This document shows, piece after piece, positions 38,932 through 49,936 of a stretch of 64,000 nt of DNA. The position numbers and the translations under genes were made by a program. Source of the DNA: Ampelocalamus luodianensis (taxonomy: Eukaryota; Streptophyta; Magnoliopsida; Poales; Poaceae); NCBI GenBank assembly GCA_036346255.1, contig CM070628.1:28039840-28103839 (forward strand), given 5' to 3'. Under the pieces are notes generated by a model. That model had not been told where the DNA came from, did not search any database, and saw nothing but the letters and a program-made list of their open reading frames with translations. How positions within the stretch are numbered: the stretch's first letter is position 1; each line of letters begins with the position of its first letter.

Positions 38932-41496
38932 CGTAACACCCCAACTCACAAAGAGCCCGAATGCTATCAAACCAAACTAACCTAGCACAAATTACAAATT
39001 TTCAAGAAACCTCCTTGGTATAGTCAACTATACCGAGGTTCCAACAATTAATCATGGCATTTATCAATATCTTCTTAGTCAGGTTTTCACAAGCATGCAG
39101 GATGATCGAGTAAACATATTCCAGACTTGCTATTCTCATTATCACAATTAACATAATACTCAAAACCATCTATGAGTGATTCACAGCGGTTTACTTAATC
39201 TTGAAATGAAACTAAATGGCAAACGTCTTAAAGTCGTGAAGTAGTGAGTGCATCCAACATCTACTCCCTCCCATGCATGTCGTTCTCGCCGCTTGGTACC
39301 TAAAACACATTAAAGCAAGAGTGAGCCCAAAGACTCAGCAAGTATCAACAAGGCTGTAAATAAGAACACAAGCATAGCATCAATGAACCACAATAAGGTT
39401 ACACTAAACATAGCCTTTTTAACTTATGAAATGCGACTAATGCAATGCTCCTTTGATCTTTATCTCTTTCCGCATATTACACAAAACTTTAACACATGGA
39501 GCATGAATGCATGCATGCAATGCAACCTTTTCCTTTTCAGTCTTTTGCGCATTACACCTGTAATGCGGGGCAAGCAACCGTCGCTGCGAGCCCATGCCTG
39601 TGCTCGCAAGCACAGGGACCAATTGCCCTATACTCCACAAGTATAGGGGACCTCAAGCCCACACTCCGCAAGTGTGGGGATCTTTGCCCATCGTTGCACG
39701 ATGGGGATCCCTCCTCAATTGCCCACATTCCATGAATGTGGGGATCTCAATCATGCATCTTTACGTATGCTCCAAATGTACATATAAATCATAACATGGT
39801 TACAAGATGCATGAACAACACTAGTATTGTACATGAAGTACAACCAATCATATCATAGGCTAGCATCACTTTTAACCATCGTCTCACACTCTCTATTGCA
39901 TGTATCAATACATTCATCATCTTTATCAAACACACCATACTACCAATAACATGTATCAAGCACATTTAATATCTTTAACAAACATATCAATCTATCAATC
40001 AATCACTGCTATCAATTTCCAATTACTAGCAAACATTGTCAACCATCTACAGTTACTCTGCTTGTTATGGTACTTGCATTCACCAAGATAAATTAGAACT
40101 CATCCCCATATCACCCACGCATGGCTATTATGAGCCAAACACAAACAGTCTTAACATACAAGCATAAATTATAAGATAACCCGAATACTTGCCTCAACCG
40201 TGCGAGAACGGTGGACGCGAAGAGGGTGCTGCCCTTGGGATCACGCTCCCACCTGCATATAAAGATAACCCAATCTAAGACCAACATACTGGACCAAAAG
40301 CAAAAATAACAACACAAATTAACTCGATAAACTCCCAAGTGTTTCCAAACTTCCAATTTCTAGCGATGGATTTGGTGATCATTGCGGACAGTCAACTTAT
40401 AAAATACATAACTTTCTACTCAGGGGTCCAATTAAGATGTTCTTAGACTTTCTGAAAAGGTAATTTAATTACCTAAATAAACTTAGTTGGGGAGCCCTTC
40501 TGATTCATCCATTTACTTCCCCTACCAAGCCAATCTACAGAACAACAGAATTCACGTCGGGTTCTCTGGACAGTATACTAAAACCACCATAACGTTTGCT
40601 ACGAAAGTCCAAATCTTACGTTCTTTATCTCTATGGAAAGGTATGGAAATTACCTACATTTTTCATTATACTGAGATCCTCCGATTTCGTCTTTAACTAA
40701 TAGATTAACTCAGGTTTCTACAGACTGTCAGGAAGTTGACAGATTAACCAGACGGCGGCACTAAACAATTCATAACTTTCTAACCGTTAATCGGATTTGG
40801 GCGTTCTTGGCGGCCAATGAAATCTAAGAACAAGACCTACATATCTTTAGGAGACCAAAACTCCTAATTCAGCCTCTAACCACATGGAACTGGCCGCGCA
40901 ACATTCTGGACAGAATGCAACTTTAACAGATCAACAACAATCTTGCCAAAACTAAACAATTTCGGTTCTACGACTAATCGCACAACAACAAACGATGCTA
41001 GTTACCCTTGGAGCAGCTGAAGATCACGATCTCCGGATGGCGATCCCGCTTCCTCCTCTTCTCCCTTCTTCCTTCCCTTCTCTTCTCCCTTCTTCCTTCC
41101 CCTTTTTCTTCCTCCTTGGCCTGCTGCAATGGAGAGCTCTTCCTCCCTTGGCCGGCAGCAATGGGGGATTGTTGGAGGGGGCTTGGGAGGGCGCAAGGGA
41201 GGGGGCAGCCAGCAGGGAGGAGGGCGTGGGAGGGGAGGGAGGTGGCGGCCACCAAACAAGAGGGGGGAAGTGTGCGGCTAGGGTTTGGGGGGGTGGCGCC
41301 CCCCCTTTTTGGCCGGCCACCCCCTAGGCCCCATGGGCCGGGGCCCAAGCTCAGGTTGCAGAGAAAAAGTGAAAACCCCCCTCTCTTTTCCTGTTTTGAA
41401 GATTTTCTGAATTAAACTTTCCCCCGATTGATTAATCTCTCCCGATTAAATTAATTTATCCCTATAATTTGTTTCTCACACTTTCGGAGTATTACA
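38932..41496 (-). repeat. Right LTR of element A (5' LTR in element sense)
   Basis: About 2565 bp, beginning CGTAACACCCC (first base changed from T) and ending CGGAGTATTACA. It pairs with the left LTR and is uninterrupted. The frames at 39383-40356 and 41000-41415 are LTR sequence. Confidence 0.85.
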
Positions 41497-42614
41497 TCTT
41501 GGGCAGCCCCGATCGTCCGATTAAGATCGGACCGCTCATGGCCTCCCCTACTCGTTAACCTCTAAAACTCTGGAGCGATCTGAGCCACCCACTTTTAATC
41601 CAACGCTCATGAACACCCTAGCTTTCTCTGGTCTTCTTCTTCCTCGCGCCGTGCGCTGTACAGAGAGCAGTATGGCCTTGGTCATGTCTTGCACCCTCGT
41701 CAACGTCTCTTTGGTCAGGCATTTAGAGCGTGCCGGCTCGCTTTCGGCCGTAGTCATGCCCTACTCCTGCCCCCATCATTTCTTTTTCGGACCATGGCAG
41801 CGCTATGGACCAAGCTCTCCCGAGGATCTCGTTTTTAGCCAAACCCTAGTTCTCCATCTATATGAAGCTCCCTAAACCTCTCTTTGAGCTCCTTTGCAGC
41901 ACCCCTTAGCTCCCCATTGCTTGTGGAGCTCAAAACACCAAAACTACCATTTTCAGCCGTGAAGCTCCATTGTGGATCTTGGTGCTCCAGTTGTTCTTGC
42001 TCCCTTCTTTTTGTACCCTTTTGAGCCCCTTAACCCTACATTCATTTCCTCTAACTTAATTTTGGGTTTCATTCACAGGAATCGCTCAATTTTAAGTTTG
42101 AATCTTTTCGGCCGAAACCATCCCCTTTCTTCTCCATCTCCGGTAAGGGCTTCTTTTTTCAATTAATTGCTCTTGGAGCTTCTTTGAGCTATAATGAAGC
42201 TATAGTGTTGATCTGGTCTCACTCATTTTGCTCAGACCATCTTTTTCACTTCATCTTCCTCGACTCTGGCCAGCTTCGCCGCTGTCAGAGCTTCCCCAGC
42301 CATCTTTGAAGCTCTTCTTGGCTAAGGTAGCTTCTTATTAGTCCTTAGATGCTATGGCACCCGCTTCTTTGGACAATGCGGAGCTTTTTAGCCATTTTCG
42401 CCGCCATTTTGGTCACCATCATCGATTTACGCTCACGGCGCTTTAGGTCGCGCCGTCGAGGTCACCTCCAGTTGGTGCGCAAGGTTATTGTGCTTCCATT
42501 TTTGCTTTTAGTTGCCGTCGCGGTGGTCGGAGCCACCGGCGACGAGCTTTTCTTTGCGCTCAGTTTTTGCCGAACGAGCGCCTCTCTGTGTCATTGCCGT
42601 TTAGGGCAAAGATG

Positions 42615-43120
42615 CGGCCATTAACTGCTAATCATTGTTTAATCAGTGTTAATCATGGTTTAGTAATAAATGGTTGTCTTAATGTTGCTGGTGTGCCACT
42701 GACTGGTGGGCCCAGCCACTTAAAACCCCCCGCTGGTACTATGCAATGTCTTTAAGACGTCATTAATGTTAATCATTGATAATCAGTGTTTAGCAATAAA
42801 TGGCTGTCTTAAAATAGCTTCATGAGTCACTGCCTTGTGGGCCCGTAGGCCTAAACCGCAGTAGCGGAGTCTTTAGGACAAAAATTGGGATTATTAATTA
42901 CTAATCATTGATAGTAATTAATTGTCGTCCTAAAAGCTTATTGTGTCACTGCCAAGTGGGCCCAGCCACTTAACACCCCGCTTGCACGGTGCGATACCCT
43001 TCGGACACCATTAATGCCAATCATTGTTAATCATTAGGTTTAGCAATTATTGGTTGTCCTAAGTAGTCCCTTATATCACTTACATGTGGGCCCGCACCCT
43101 TAAAAACCCCAACTGTGCAC
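42615..43120. repeat. Four tandem copies of a 110-140-bp repeat in unit I
   Basis: Each copy has TTAATCATTG-type words, a TTAGCAATAAATGG-like word, GTCTTAA or GTCCTAA, CACTG(C/A), GTGGGCCC and a short GC-rich end. Starts are near 42615, 42757, 42881 and 43011. The copies are clearly diverged. Confidence 0.7.
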
Positions 43121-43147
43121 TTATAACACACGTGTGTTATATGCACA

Positions 43148-43360
43148 GATCGTGGACCGTCGATCTTGTGATCAACGGCCCAGATCTGGGAAACGTTCGG
43201 AGCCCCGAACGTCTCAAGTCTCTGTGGGTCGTCCATCTCACGATCTGCGGCTCAGATCGAGAGTGCATTCGGACTTCCGAATGTATTTGCACTCTGGGCC
43301 CTCCATCTCTAGATCTGCGGTCGTGGATGGTCAGAGCGTTCGGGTCACCTGAACGTCCCA
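43148..43360. repeat. Three ~72-bp repeats, each with a short palindrome, in unit I
   Basis: Inverted repeats with arms 43193-43200/43205-43212 (ACGTTCGG/CCGAACGT), 43266-43273/43276-43283 (CATTCGGA/TCCGAATG) and 43337-43345/43347-43355 (one mismatch) recur every 71-73 bp, each after a GATCTGCGG-like or GATCAACGG-like word. K has related modules, such as TCCGAATGCC. Confidence 0.7.
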
Positions 43361-45870
43361 TTCATTTTTTACCGTTGGATCTGATCCAACGGTGAACCCC
43401 TTTTGGACCGCGTGCGTGCGCTATTCTCCAGCGCGCGTGGGTCGTTGGATTCCCGATCTACGGCCCACATTCGTCCACGTCGTTTTCTTTTTGATAAGTT
43501 TAATTTTATTTCGGTAAGCCTTTATTTGTCAACTGAAAATTATATTAAACTTTAAAAACTCATAACTAATTCGTTTTAAATTCTTTTTAGATGGTTCCAA
43601 CTGTGTTAAATTCATGTTTCACTAAAGGTTTAATCTAAAAATGCATTTAGACTTGGTTCTGTACCAGGAAATTTTATAAACAATATTAACTTGTTTCAGC
43701 CATTATTGAAGATCCCAGAAATTAAATTGAAACTTGTAAAAGGCATAACTTTTCAGATAACTCTAACTGAGCAAACTCAAGCTTGTAAAATTCCTATGTT
43801 AGCATACTTTAATATGAAATAGGTTTTGATCATGGTTTTATTTCTGAAAAATGATATGTGCTAGTTTTACAACTTAGAAAAATCATAAGTAATTTATTTT
43901 AACTCTAAATTGGGTAAACTCAACTTTGCTGTTCTTAGGATATCATTATCTACCTATCATAAAAATTTCAGGTCCTAGGTCATTCTAGAAATTTATGCCA
44001 TGAACAGTACTAGTAATTAATTTAGTTGAATTTCCAAATGAGGGAATTTGTTTTAGCTATAACTTTGCATGTTTAGTCCAAATGACTTGTTTCTTGTTCC
44101 TAAATTCATTTAAAATCATAACCTTGCTGCTGTGTAAATTTTATGAGATTTGGATGGCTTTTGTTGTTGAGTCTTGTTTGGTGTTCTACGCTCTTATTGG
44201 TTTTATCGTATTTTTGCGTCAGTTCAAGATATTATTGATCTTGAATCGATCCTCGCACCGCACTCGACCTCCAAAGAAGGCAAGCGATGTAGCATTCATT
44301 TGATCATGTTGTTCCTATTATTTTCAAATTCTAATATGTTATTTGCAAATTCTACGATGCATTGCTATCTTGTTTTAAACTATTGTCGATTAGTTGACCT
44401 ATTAGATGCATAATCAGAGGAAAATATTTATCCTCTACTATCGAGCCTAGGACTACCTTGCTGTGATTTTGGGTTCGTGGATGAGCCCTTGTCACTTAGT
44501 AGTACGAGTTAAACCGCTTAGTCATGCTTAGCTATCGAGAAATGGGCGGTTGTCGACTTAGTCGATGACCTTGATCACACAAATGCTTATTATGACTTTA
44601 TGTTTCAGCTTTGAGCTATGTTTAATTGTGAAAACTAAAAATGAAAGCAAAATAATTTGGACTTGAGCACATTGGTATGTTGGTGTGATTTTGGGTGTGA
44701 TTGGAATGGTGACCGAGTTAACAAGGACCAAACATCTTGTTACACTAAACCAAGTATTCTTGCGTGCTAACCACACTAGAGGGTATGGGACCTCTCTTGA
44801 CTTAGTACTTTGGCGTGTGTTGGCTCCGAGTCACAGGGAGTCGCAGGAGGGATGGTGTTTGGGAGCATTGTAGTTGTCCGAAAAGCTTTACCCCGAGTGG
44901 GTAGTTGCCTTTTCGGCTTTACAATGTAAGCGTATGGTTTTCTAGCCATACGAGTGACTCGTAGTTAACACATAATATTGGAAATGTCTCGTAGGACTTA
45001 GCCGTGCTGGCATACTTTCGAAAGTGTGCTTATTGTGGCTCAAAGGCGGTCTGAAGTGTGGGTACATTGGTACACCCCTGCAGGGTTTTGATCTATTCGA
45101 ATAGCCTCGTCCTAGGTTATGGACACGCTTTGGGAAGTCTTTCAAGAATTAGACTACAACTTTCAAATTAAAACTTATTGGGTGGTACGAATCAGGAATT
45201 CGTGCTATGTTGTGGTGGCTATTGGGTTAGTCACCTCTAGGTGGTTGCTTGTTATTTATTGTTACTCGCTGTTATTTCAATGCTTAAAAACAGATTTTAC
45301 CAATTGCCTTCAATCTATTACATTATTGCAAATAAAAATTGCTTTACACGTCCAATTAACCATATAACCAATCTCCTTTGATACAGCTTTCATGTAGCTA
45401 TGTATAGGCTTGTTAGTCGTAAGTCTTGCGAGTACATTTTTGTACTCACCTGCATTGCTTGTTGTGTGCAAAGGAGGAAGGTGAGCCCCAAGGGCCTCAC
45501 TTTTGTGAGTTGTGTTGTGGAAGTGTTTGGGACGACTAGCTTGGCGGTTCAGTTGGTTGCCTTATGGGTTAAGGCACACTAATTGGCTTTTTGTTTATAG
45601 CCATCTTATGGTACTTTTGCTTTCGCTGTTATTGATACTTTGATGTCATTTGGCCGGTCGGCTCTTTTGTAATAACTTTATATTATGTATGTCGTTTGCT
45701 AGACTTGTTATTTTGATGTATGGAATTGATGCATGCTTTTGTAAAGATGTATGTGTGCTGCAATTCTGGGAAGCACATGTCCATCGAGGCACGGTGTATT
45801 TGGTTTGTGATGCTAGAGCCAATGGAAGGCTAAGTATTACAAGCTAAATAAACCGGGGTCTCACATGAGA

Positions 45871-46640
45871 AACATCACCTACTTTGTGTGTGGAAAAATA
45901 GTCATTTAACGATGATCATCGCTTTCCGCAAGAGCAAGGATGTTGAATAGCCAAAGAAGATGGTTGTCAACGTGATTATAGGCGAGGCCTCAACAGGAGG
46001 GTATGGTCATTTACCTGTTGTTTTCTCAGCATGTCAATCCACTGATTGGTGGGTTGATACTGGAGCAAATGTTCACGTATATTATGATATTTCCTTGTTT
46101 TCTTCTTATTAGGCAGTCGGGGCTTCCTCCATCCTAATAGGGAACAGGTCACATGTTTCTGTTCTTGGTGTTCGCACTATGGATTTGAGGATTACTTCAG
46201 GGAAAATTGTCCACTTGAAGAACGTGCAGTATGCGCCAACAATAAACAAGAACCTCATTAGTGGTTCTCTCCTATGTAGGGATGGTTATAAATAAGTATT
46301 TGAGTCAAATAAAGTTGTAATGTCTAACTTTGGTAAATTTGATGGTAAAAATGATGAGACCAGAGGCTTGTTCCATCTAAGTACTTTAGAGTATTGTTAT
46401 AATCTAAATGTTACAACTAGTTTGAATAAATGTGAGGCTAATATATGACATTCTCATTTCTATCATATTGGTTTTGATAGTATTGCTCGAATGTCTATAT
46501 TAGATTTAATTTCAAAATGTAAAATTGTGAAAGGATCAAAGTGTAAAACTTGTGTGCAAGTAAAACAGCCTCAAAAATCCTTTAAGAGGGTTACAGGAGG
46601 AAAAGAACTTGGCACCATTAGATCTTGCCCATTCCGACTT
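45871..46640 (+). pseudogene. Copia H gag knuckle, protease and pre-integrase
   Basis: It continues gag after unit I with YFVCGK, the first half of a CCHC zinc knuckle whose rest is lost to stops. The aspartic protease site D-T-G-A-N is at about 46056-46070, followed by ASSILIGNRSHVSVLG. The pre-integrase zinc motif follows near 46450-46560, ending KCKTCVQVKQPQKSF. Several stops interrupt the frame. Confidence 0.75.
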
Positions 46641-47280
46641 ATTTGAGATGAATAGATTGCTGACAAAAGGAGGCAAAAGATATTTTCTAACTCTTATTGA
46701 TGATGCATCGTGATATTGTTATGTATAGGTACTGAAAACAAAAGATGAAACTTTAAATTATTTTAAAATTTATAAGACCGAGGTTGAGAACCAACTAGAA
46801 AGGAAAATTAAAAGACTAAGATCTGATCTGGATGAGAATATATCTCTCATGAATTCTCTTATTTCTGGTCTGAACATGGAATAGTCTATGCAGTTACACC
46901 ACTATACTCACCCCAATCAAATGAGGTCGCTGAGAGGAAAAATTGATCACTAACAGACTTGGTTAATGCCATGTTGAAAAGTGTCGATATGCCTAAGATT
47001 TGGTAGGGCGAAGCTATATTAATAACAACTTTCGTCCTAAACAGAGTAATCACTAAAAGGTGTGAGATTACTCTGTATGAGGGATGGAATGGGAGAAAAC
47101 CCAAAGTTAATGTTCTGCGAACTTAGGGGTGTTTGGAAAAAGTCAATATATCATTGCGGAAAAAGAGAAAGCTTGGACATAAAATAGTTGTTGTGTCTCA
47201 TCGATATGTTCATAATAAAGACGACCTATAGATTTTTAGTAAAATTAGAAACTCTTGAGATTATTGCTCACACAATAATG
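46600..47280 (+). pseudogene. Copia H integrase, heavily degraded
   Basis: Readable words include LDLAHSDLFEMN (first catalytic Asp region) and KRYFLTLIDDASRYCYV. The second half has many stops and shifts. It would catalyse strand transfer of the cDNA but is clearly dead. Confidence 0.7.
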
Positions 47281-47282
47281 GA

Positions 47283-48382
47283 GTGCAAAGATGCTTTATT
47301 TTTGAGGGTATTTATCCCGTGACAACTCGCAGCACTACTTCTCAAACTAAGGATAATCAAACTACACATAATAGTAATTTTGAACCTACCACCATTTCTA
47401 AACCAATGAGTAACATACAATCGGTTTGTGATATTCCCGAGGAGGATAACAATTTAGTCGAAGAGAGTCCTCGCAGAGCAAGTGACAAAGGGTTGAGAAA
47501 CCTTTGGCAAAGACTTTATTGTTTACCTCATGGATGATATACCAAAAACTCTTTCACGTGCTTATGCATTACCTGATTATGAGTATTCGAAAGAGGCAAT
47601 CCATAGGGAGATGGATTCCATCATGGCTAACGAGACTTGGGAGATCGCTGATCATCCTAGCAGGTGCAAACCTGTTGGATGTAAGTGGATCTTTAAAAAG
47701 AAAATGAGGCTTGGCTCTACTATTGATAAGTACAAGGCAAGACTTGTAGCCAAGGGTTATACCCAGAAAGAAAGAGAGGATTATTTCGATACTTACTCTC
47801 CTATTGCCAGATTAACAACCATTAGAGTGCTCATTGCATTAGCTACTTCCCATGGTCTACACATCTATAAAATTGATGTAAAGATAGCTTTAGTTAATGG
47901 AGAGTTGGAGGAAGAAATCTTTATGGAGCAATCGGATAGTTTTGTGATTTCTGAATATGGAAATAAGGTGTGCAAATTATTCAAATCCTTGTATAGCATA
48001 AAGCAAGCACCAAAGCAATGGCACAACAAGTTTGATAAAACTTTGACATCTGCTGGTTTTGCTGTGAATGAGGAAGATAAGTGTGTGTATATATTATCGT
48101 TATGGTGGGGGTCGCAGAGTGATTTTGTGTTTGTATGTTGATGACATACTTATATTTAGGAGAAACACTGCTGTAATTGACAATGTCAAATCTTTCTTAT
48201 TTAGATGCTTTGATATAAAAGACTTAGGAGAGGCAGATGTTATTCTAAACATTAAATTGATAAGAAATGAGGATGAGATCACATTGAACCAATCCTATTA
48301 TGCTAAAAAAATATTGAGTTGGTTTGGTTATGAGAACAACAAGATTTTCCCAACTCCTTATGATACTAGCGTTAATCTTTGA
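47283..48382 (+). pseudogene. Copia H reverse transcriptase, one frameshift
   Basis: The frame at 47283-47537 is the linker before the enzyme. The frame at 47530-48141 holds the N-terminal half: WIFKKKMR, KARLVAKGYTQKE, and the first catalytic Asp at residue 116 in KIDVKIALVNGELEEEIF. The frame at 48068-48382 carries the rest, with the YVDD active site at residues 23-26 (CLYVDDILIF). The two overlap through a shift near 48095 in a TATATATTAT run, consistent with a small insertion there. It would copy element RNA into DNA. Apart from this shift the enzyme is close to intact, in contrast to the integrase. Confidence 0.85.
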
Positions 48383-49102
48383 AAGAATCAGGGATTAGGG
48401 AAAGATCAATTTAGATATTAACAAATTATTGGGTCCCTTATGTATCTACCTGGTGCCACAAGACCTGACATATTATATGCCATGAGCAAATTAAGTCGAT
48501 TTACTTCAAACCAAGGAGATGATCACTAGGAGACACTTGAGAGATTTTTGCGCTACTTGAGAAGCACAACGTCATATGGAATTCACTATACCGGGTATCC
48601 ATATGTATTAGAAGGATATAATGATTCCAATTGGATCTCTGATGCAGATGAGATCAAAGATACAAGTGGTTATGTCTTTACCTTAGCAGTCTTTGCAATT
48701 TTATGGAGGTTGTGTAAACAGACCATATTGATAAGGTCAACCATAGAAGCAGAACTTCTAACACTAGACACAACCACTGTTGAGGCTAAATGGCTTAGAG
48801 AGCTACTGTTGTACGTGCCACTGGTTGAGAAACCAATACTGACAATCCTAATGTGTTTTGATAACCAAACAGTGTCGATTAAGGTTACAAGTACTAAGGA
48901 TAACATGAAGTCCTCCAGACACTTGAAGCGTAGGCTTGAATCTGTCAAAAAACTAAGGAACTCCGGAGTGATTATTGTGCATTATATACACACCAAGAAA
49001 AATCTAGCAAACCCTTTCACAAAGGGGCTAGCACAGAAGATGATTTCCGTTGTGTCTATGGACATGGGAATGAGGCCCATTGGAGTTAGAACTCCACAAT
49101 AA
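48383..49102 (+). pseudogene. Copia H RNase H and polyprotein end
   Basis: The 184-residue frame at 48548-49102 contains YNDSNWISDADEIKDTSGY (first catalytic Asp), TIEAELLTLDT (Glu) and CFDNQTVSIKV (Asp), then the usual copia tail with SSRHLKRRLESVKKLRNSG and NPFTKGL. Just before it are stops at 48380 and near 48528 within the RT-RNase H link. The protein ends at a normal copia position. Confidence 0.85.
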
Positions 49103-49299
49103 CTCATACCTTCTTGATCAGAAATCCCATGACTTCGGTAATAGAAAAAACAAGTTGATGTTGTAACAAGAGAATACATTTTACTAATATTTGTACACGA
49201 GTCCTAATAGACAAAGTAGTCTCAACTGTATGGAAGGATGGCTTAAAGTCTTAATGTATTCTAGTATCCAATGAGGGAAAAAGGTATTAACCTACATCA
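49103..49299 (+). other. Copia H 3' untranslated stretch before the transposon
   Basis: Non-coding DNA between the pol stop and the Mutator-like insertion. It continues at 60325-60650 on the other side. Confidence 0.6.
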
Positions 49300-49308
49300 T
49301 ACCTAAAA

Positions 49309-49337
49309 GGAATAAGTCCATTTTACACCGTTGAACT
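49309..49337 (+). repeat. Left terminal inverted repeat of the Mutator-like element
   Basis: It matches 26 of 29 positions of the reverse complement of 60287-60315. Weaker similarity continues inward (GAGTCCAAAA and later a GTGG..GCCAC-like word in each arm), so the original repeat may have been longer. Confidence 0.8.
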
Positions 49338-49936
49338 ATGGTCCGAGTCCAAAAAACACCTTTAACTACAAAATCGTTCACTTTACACCCCTCAAATATT
49401 GAAATCGGAGCAAATCACCCCCTCATGCTAAACCACCCCGATTTTGGATGATGTGGATGCCACCTGTACATGTTCCGCTGACGTGGCTCCCGGCTTCCTT
49501 CTTCTTCCCCCATTGCTTTTCTTCCTTCCTCTTTCTTCTATTGCTTCATCTTCTGATGTTCTTGCTCCATGGCCGAATGGATGGTGCTTGGCCAAAATAT
49601 CCCAGGTCCCCATCCTTTCTCTCCTTTCCCCTTTTCCCATTCCCCATTCCCCATTCTTTCTCTCCTTTCCCCTTTTTCACTTATCCTGGTGGCTCCCTTG
49701 CTTCTTCCTTCATGGCGCCTCCTCTGGTACCTCCTGCCACTGACTGCCGGCTCCCGGCGCAGCGCCGCTATTGGCGCAACTCACCCCCACGCTCACGGCC
49801 CACTCTCCTCCCGTTGCGGCTCTCGGCTCCCTCGACCCACCTCTCCTGTGTTCCCATGCGCATGTGGCTCTACCTCGACCCGTGCCTGCTGCGCACCGAC
49901 CCACCAGCGCCATGGCTTGGGTTGGCCACCCGTGCG
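49338..49936. other. Left inner part of the Mutator-like element
   Basis: From 49490 to 49700 it is strongly CT-rich, then GC-rich to 49936. Overlapping frames (49428-50102) exist in several phases, but none has a recognisable domain. It may derive from the same captured gene or from another locus. Confidence 0.4.

Larger units (their letters stand above)
19995..41496 (-). mobile_element. Gypsy-type LTR retrotransposon A, non-autonomous, with nested insertions
   Basis: Bounded by TGTAACACC and CGGAGTATTACA with TSD tcttg (19990-19994 and 41497-41501). The LTRs are about 2.56 kb (19995-30485 without B; 38932-41496). A primer-site-like sequence next to the right LTR puts the sense strand on minus. 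The net internal region, without K, is about 4.05 kb. It shares only its left edge with element C (TTCTACCCCCCTTAACAG, then a GTACCTTGGGCTAA block), and I recognise no protease, reverse transcriptase, RNase H or integrase. It therefore probably depended on a C-like element. The LTRs look nearly identical over long stretches, suggesting a fairly recent insertion. Confidence 0.8.
19351..45865 (-). mobile_element. 5.0-kb LTR-like unit I inserted in H gag, itself split by element A
   Basis: The ends are TGTAACATCCC and CCGGGGTCTCACA, with a perfect TSD tgaga at 19346-19350 and 45866-45870. Without element A (19995-41496) and its TSD copy the unit is 644 + 4364 = 5008 bp. It matches unit K in reverse complement, both at its left end (a TTGGCTTGTGTTTC block) and at its right end (AAATAAACCGGGGTC). 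No internal LTR pair, primer site or protein domain is visible, so it is either a solo LTR of an unusually long LTR family or a non-coding LARD-like element. Confidence 0.75.

Noticed and set aside
43084..43395. 103-residue frame over the palindromic repeats
   Set aside because: The repeats keep pairing and not amino acids, and frames overlap on both strands.
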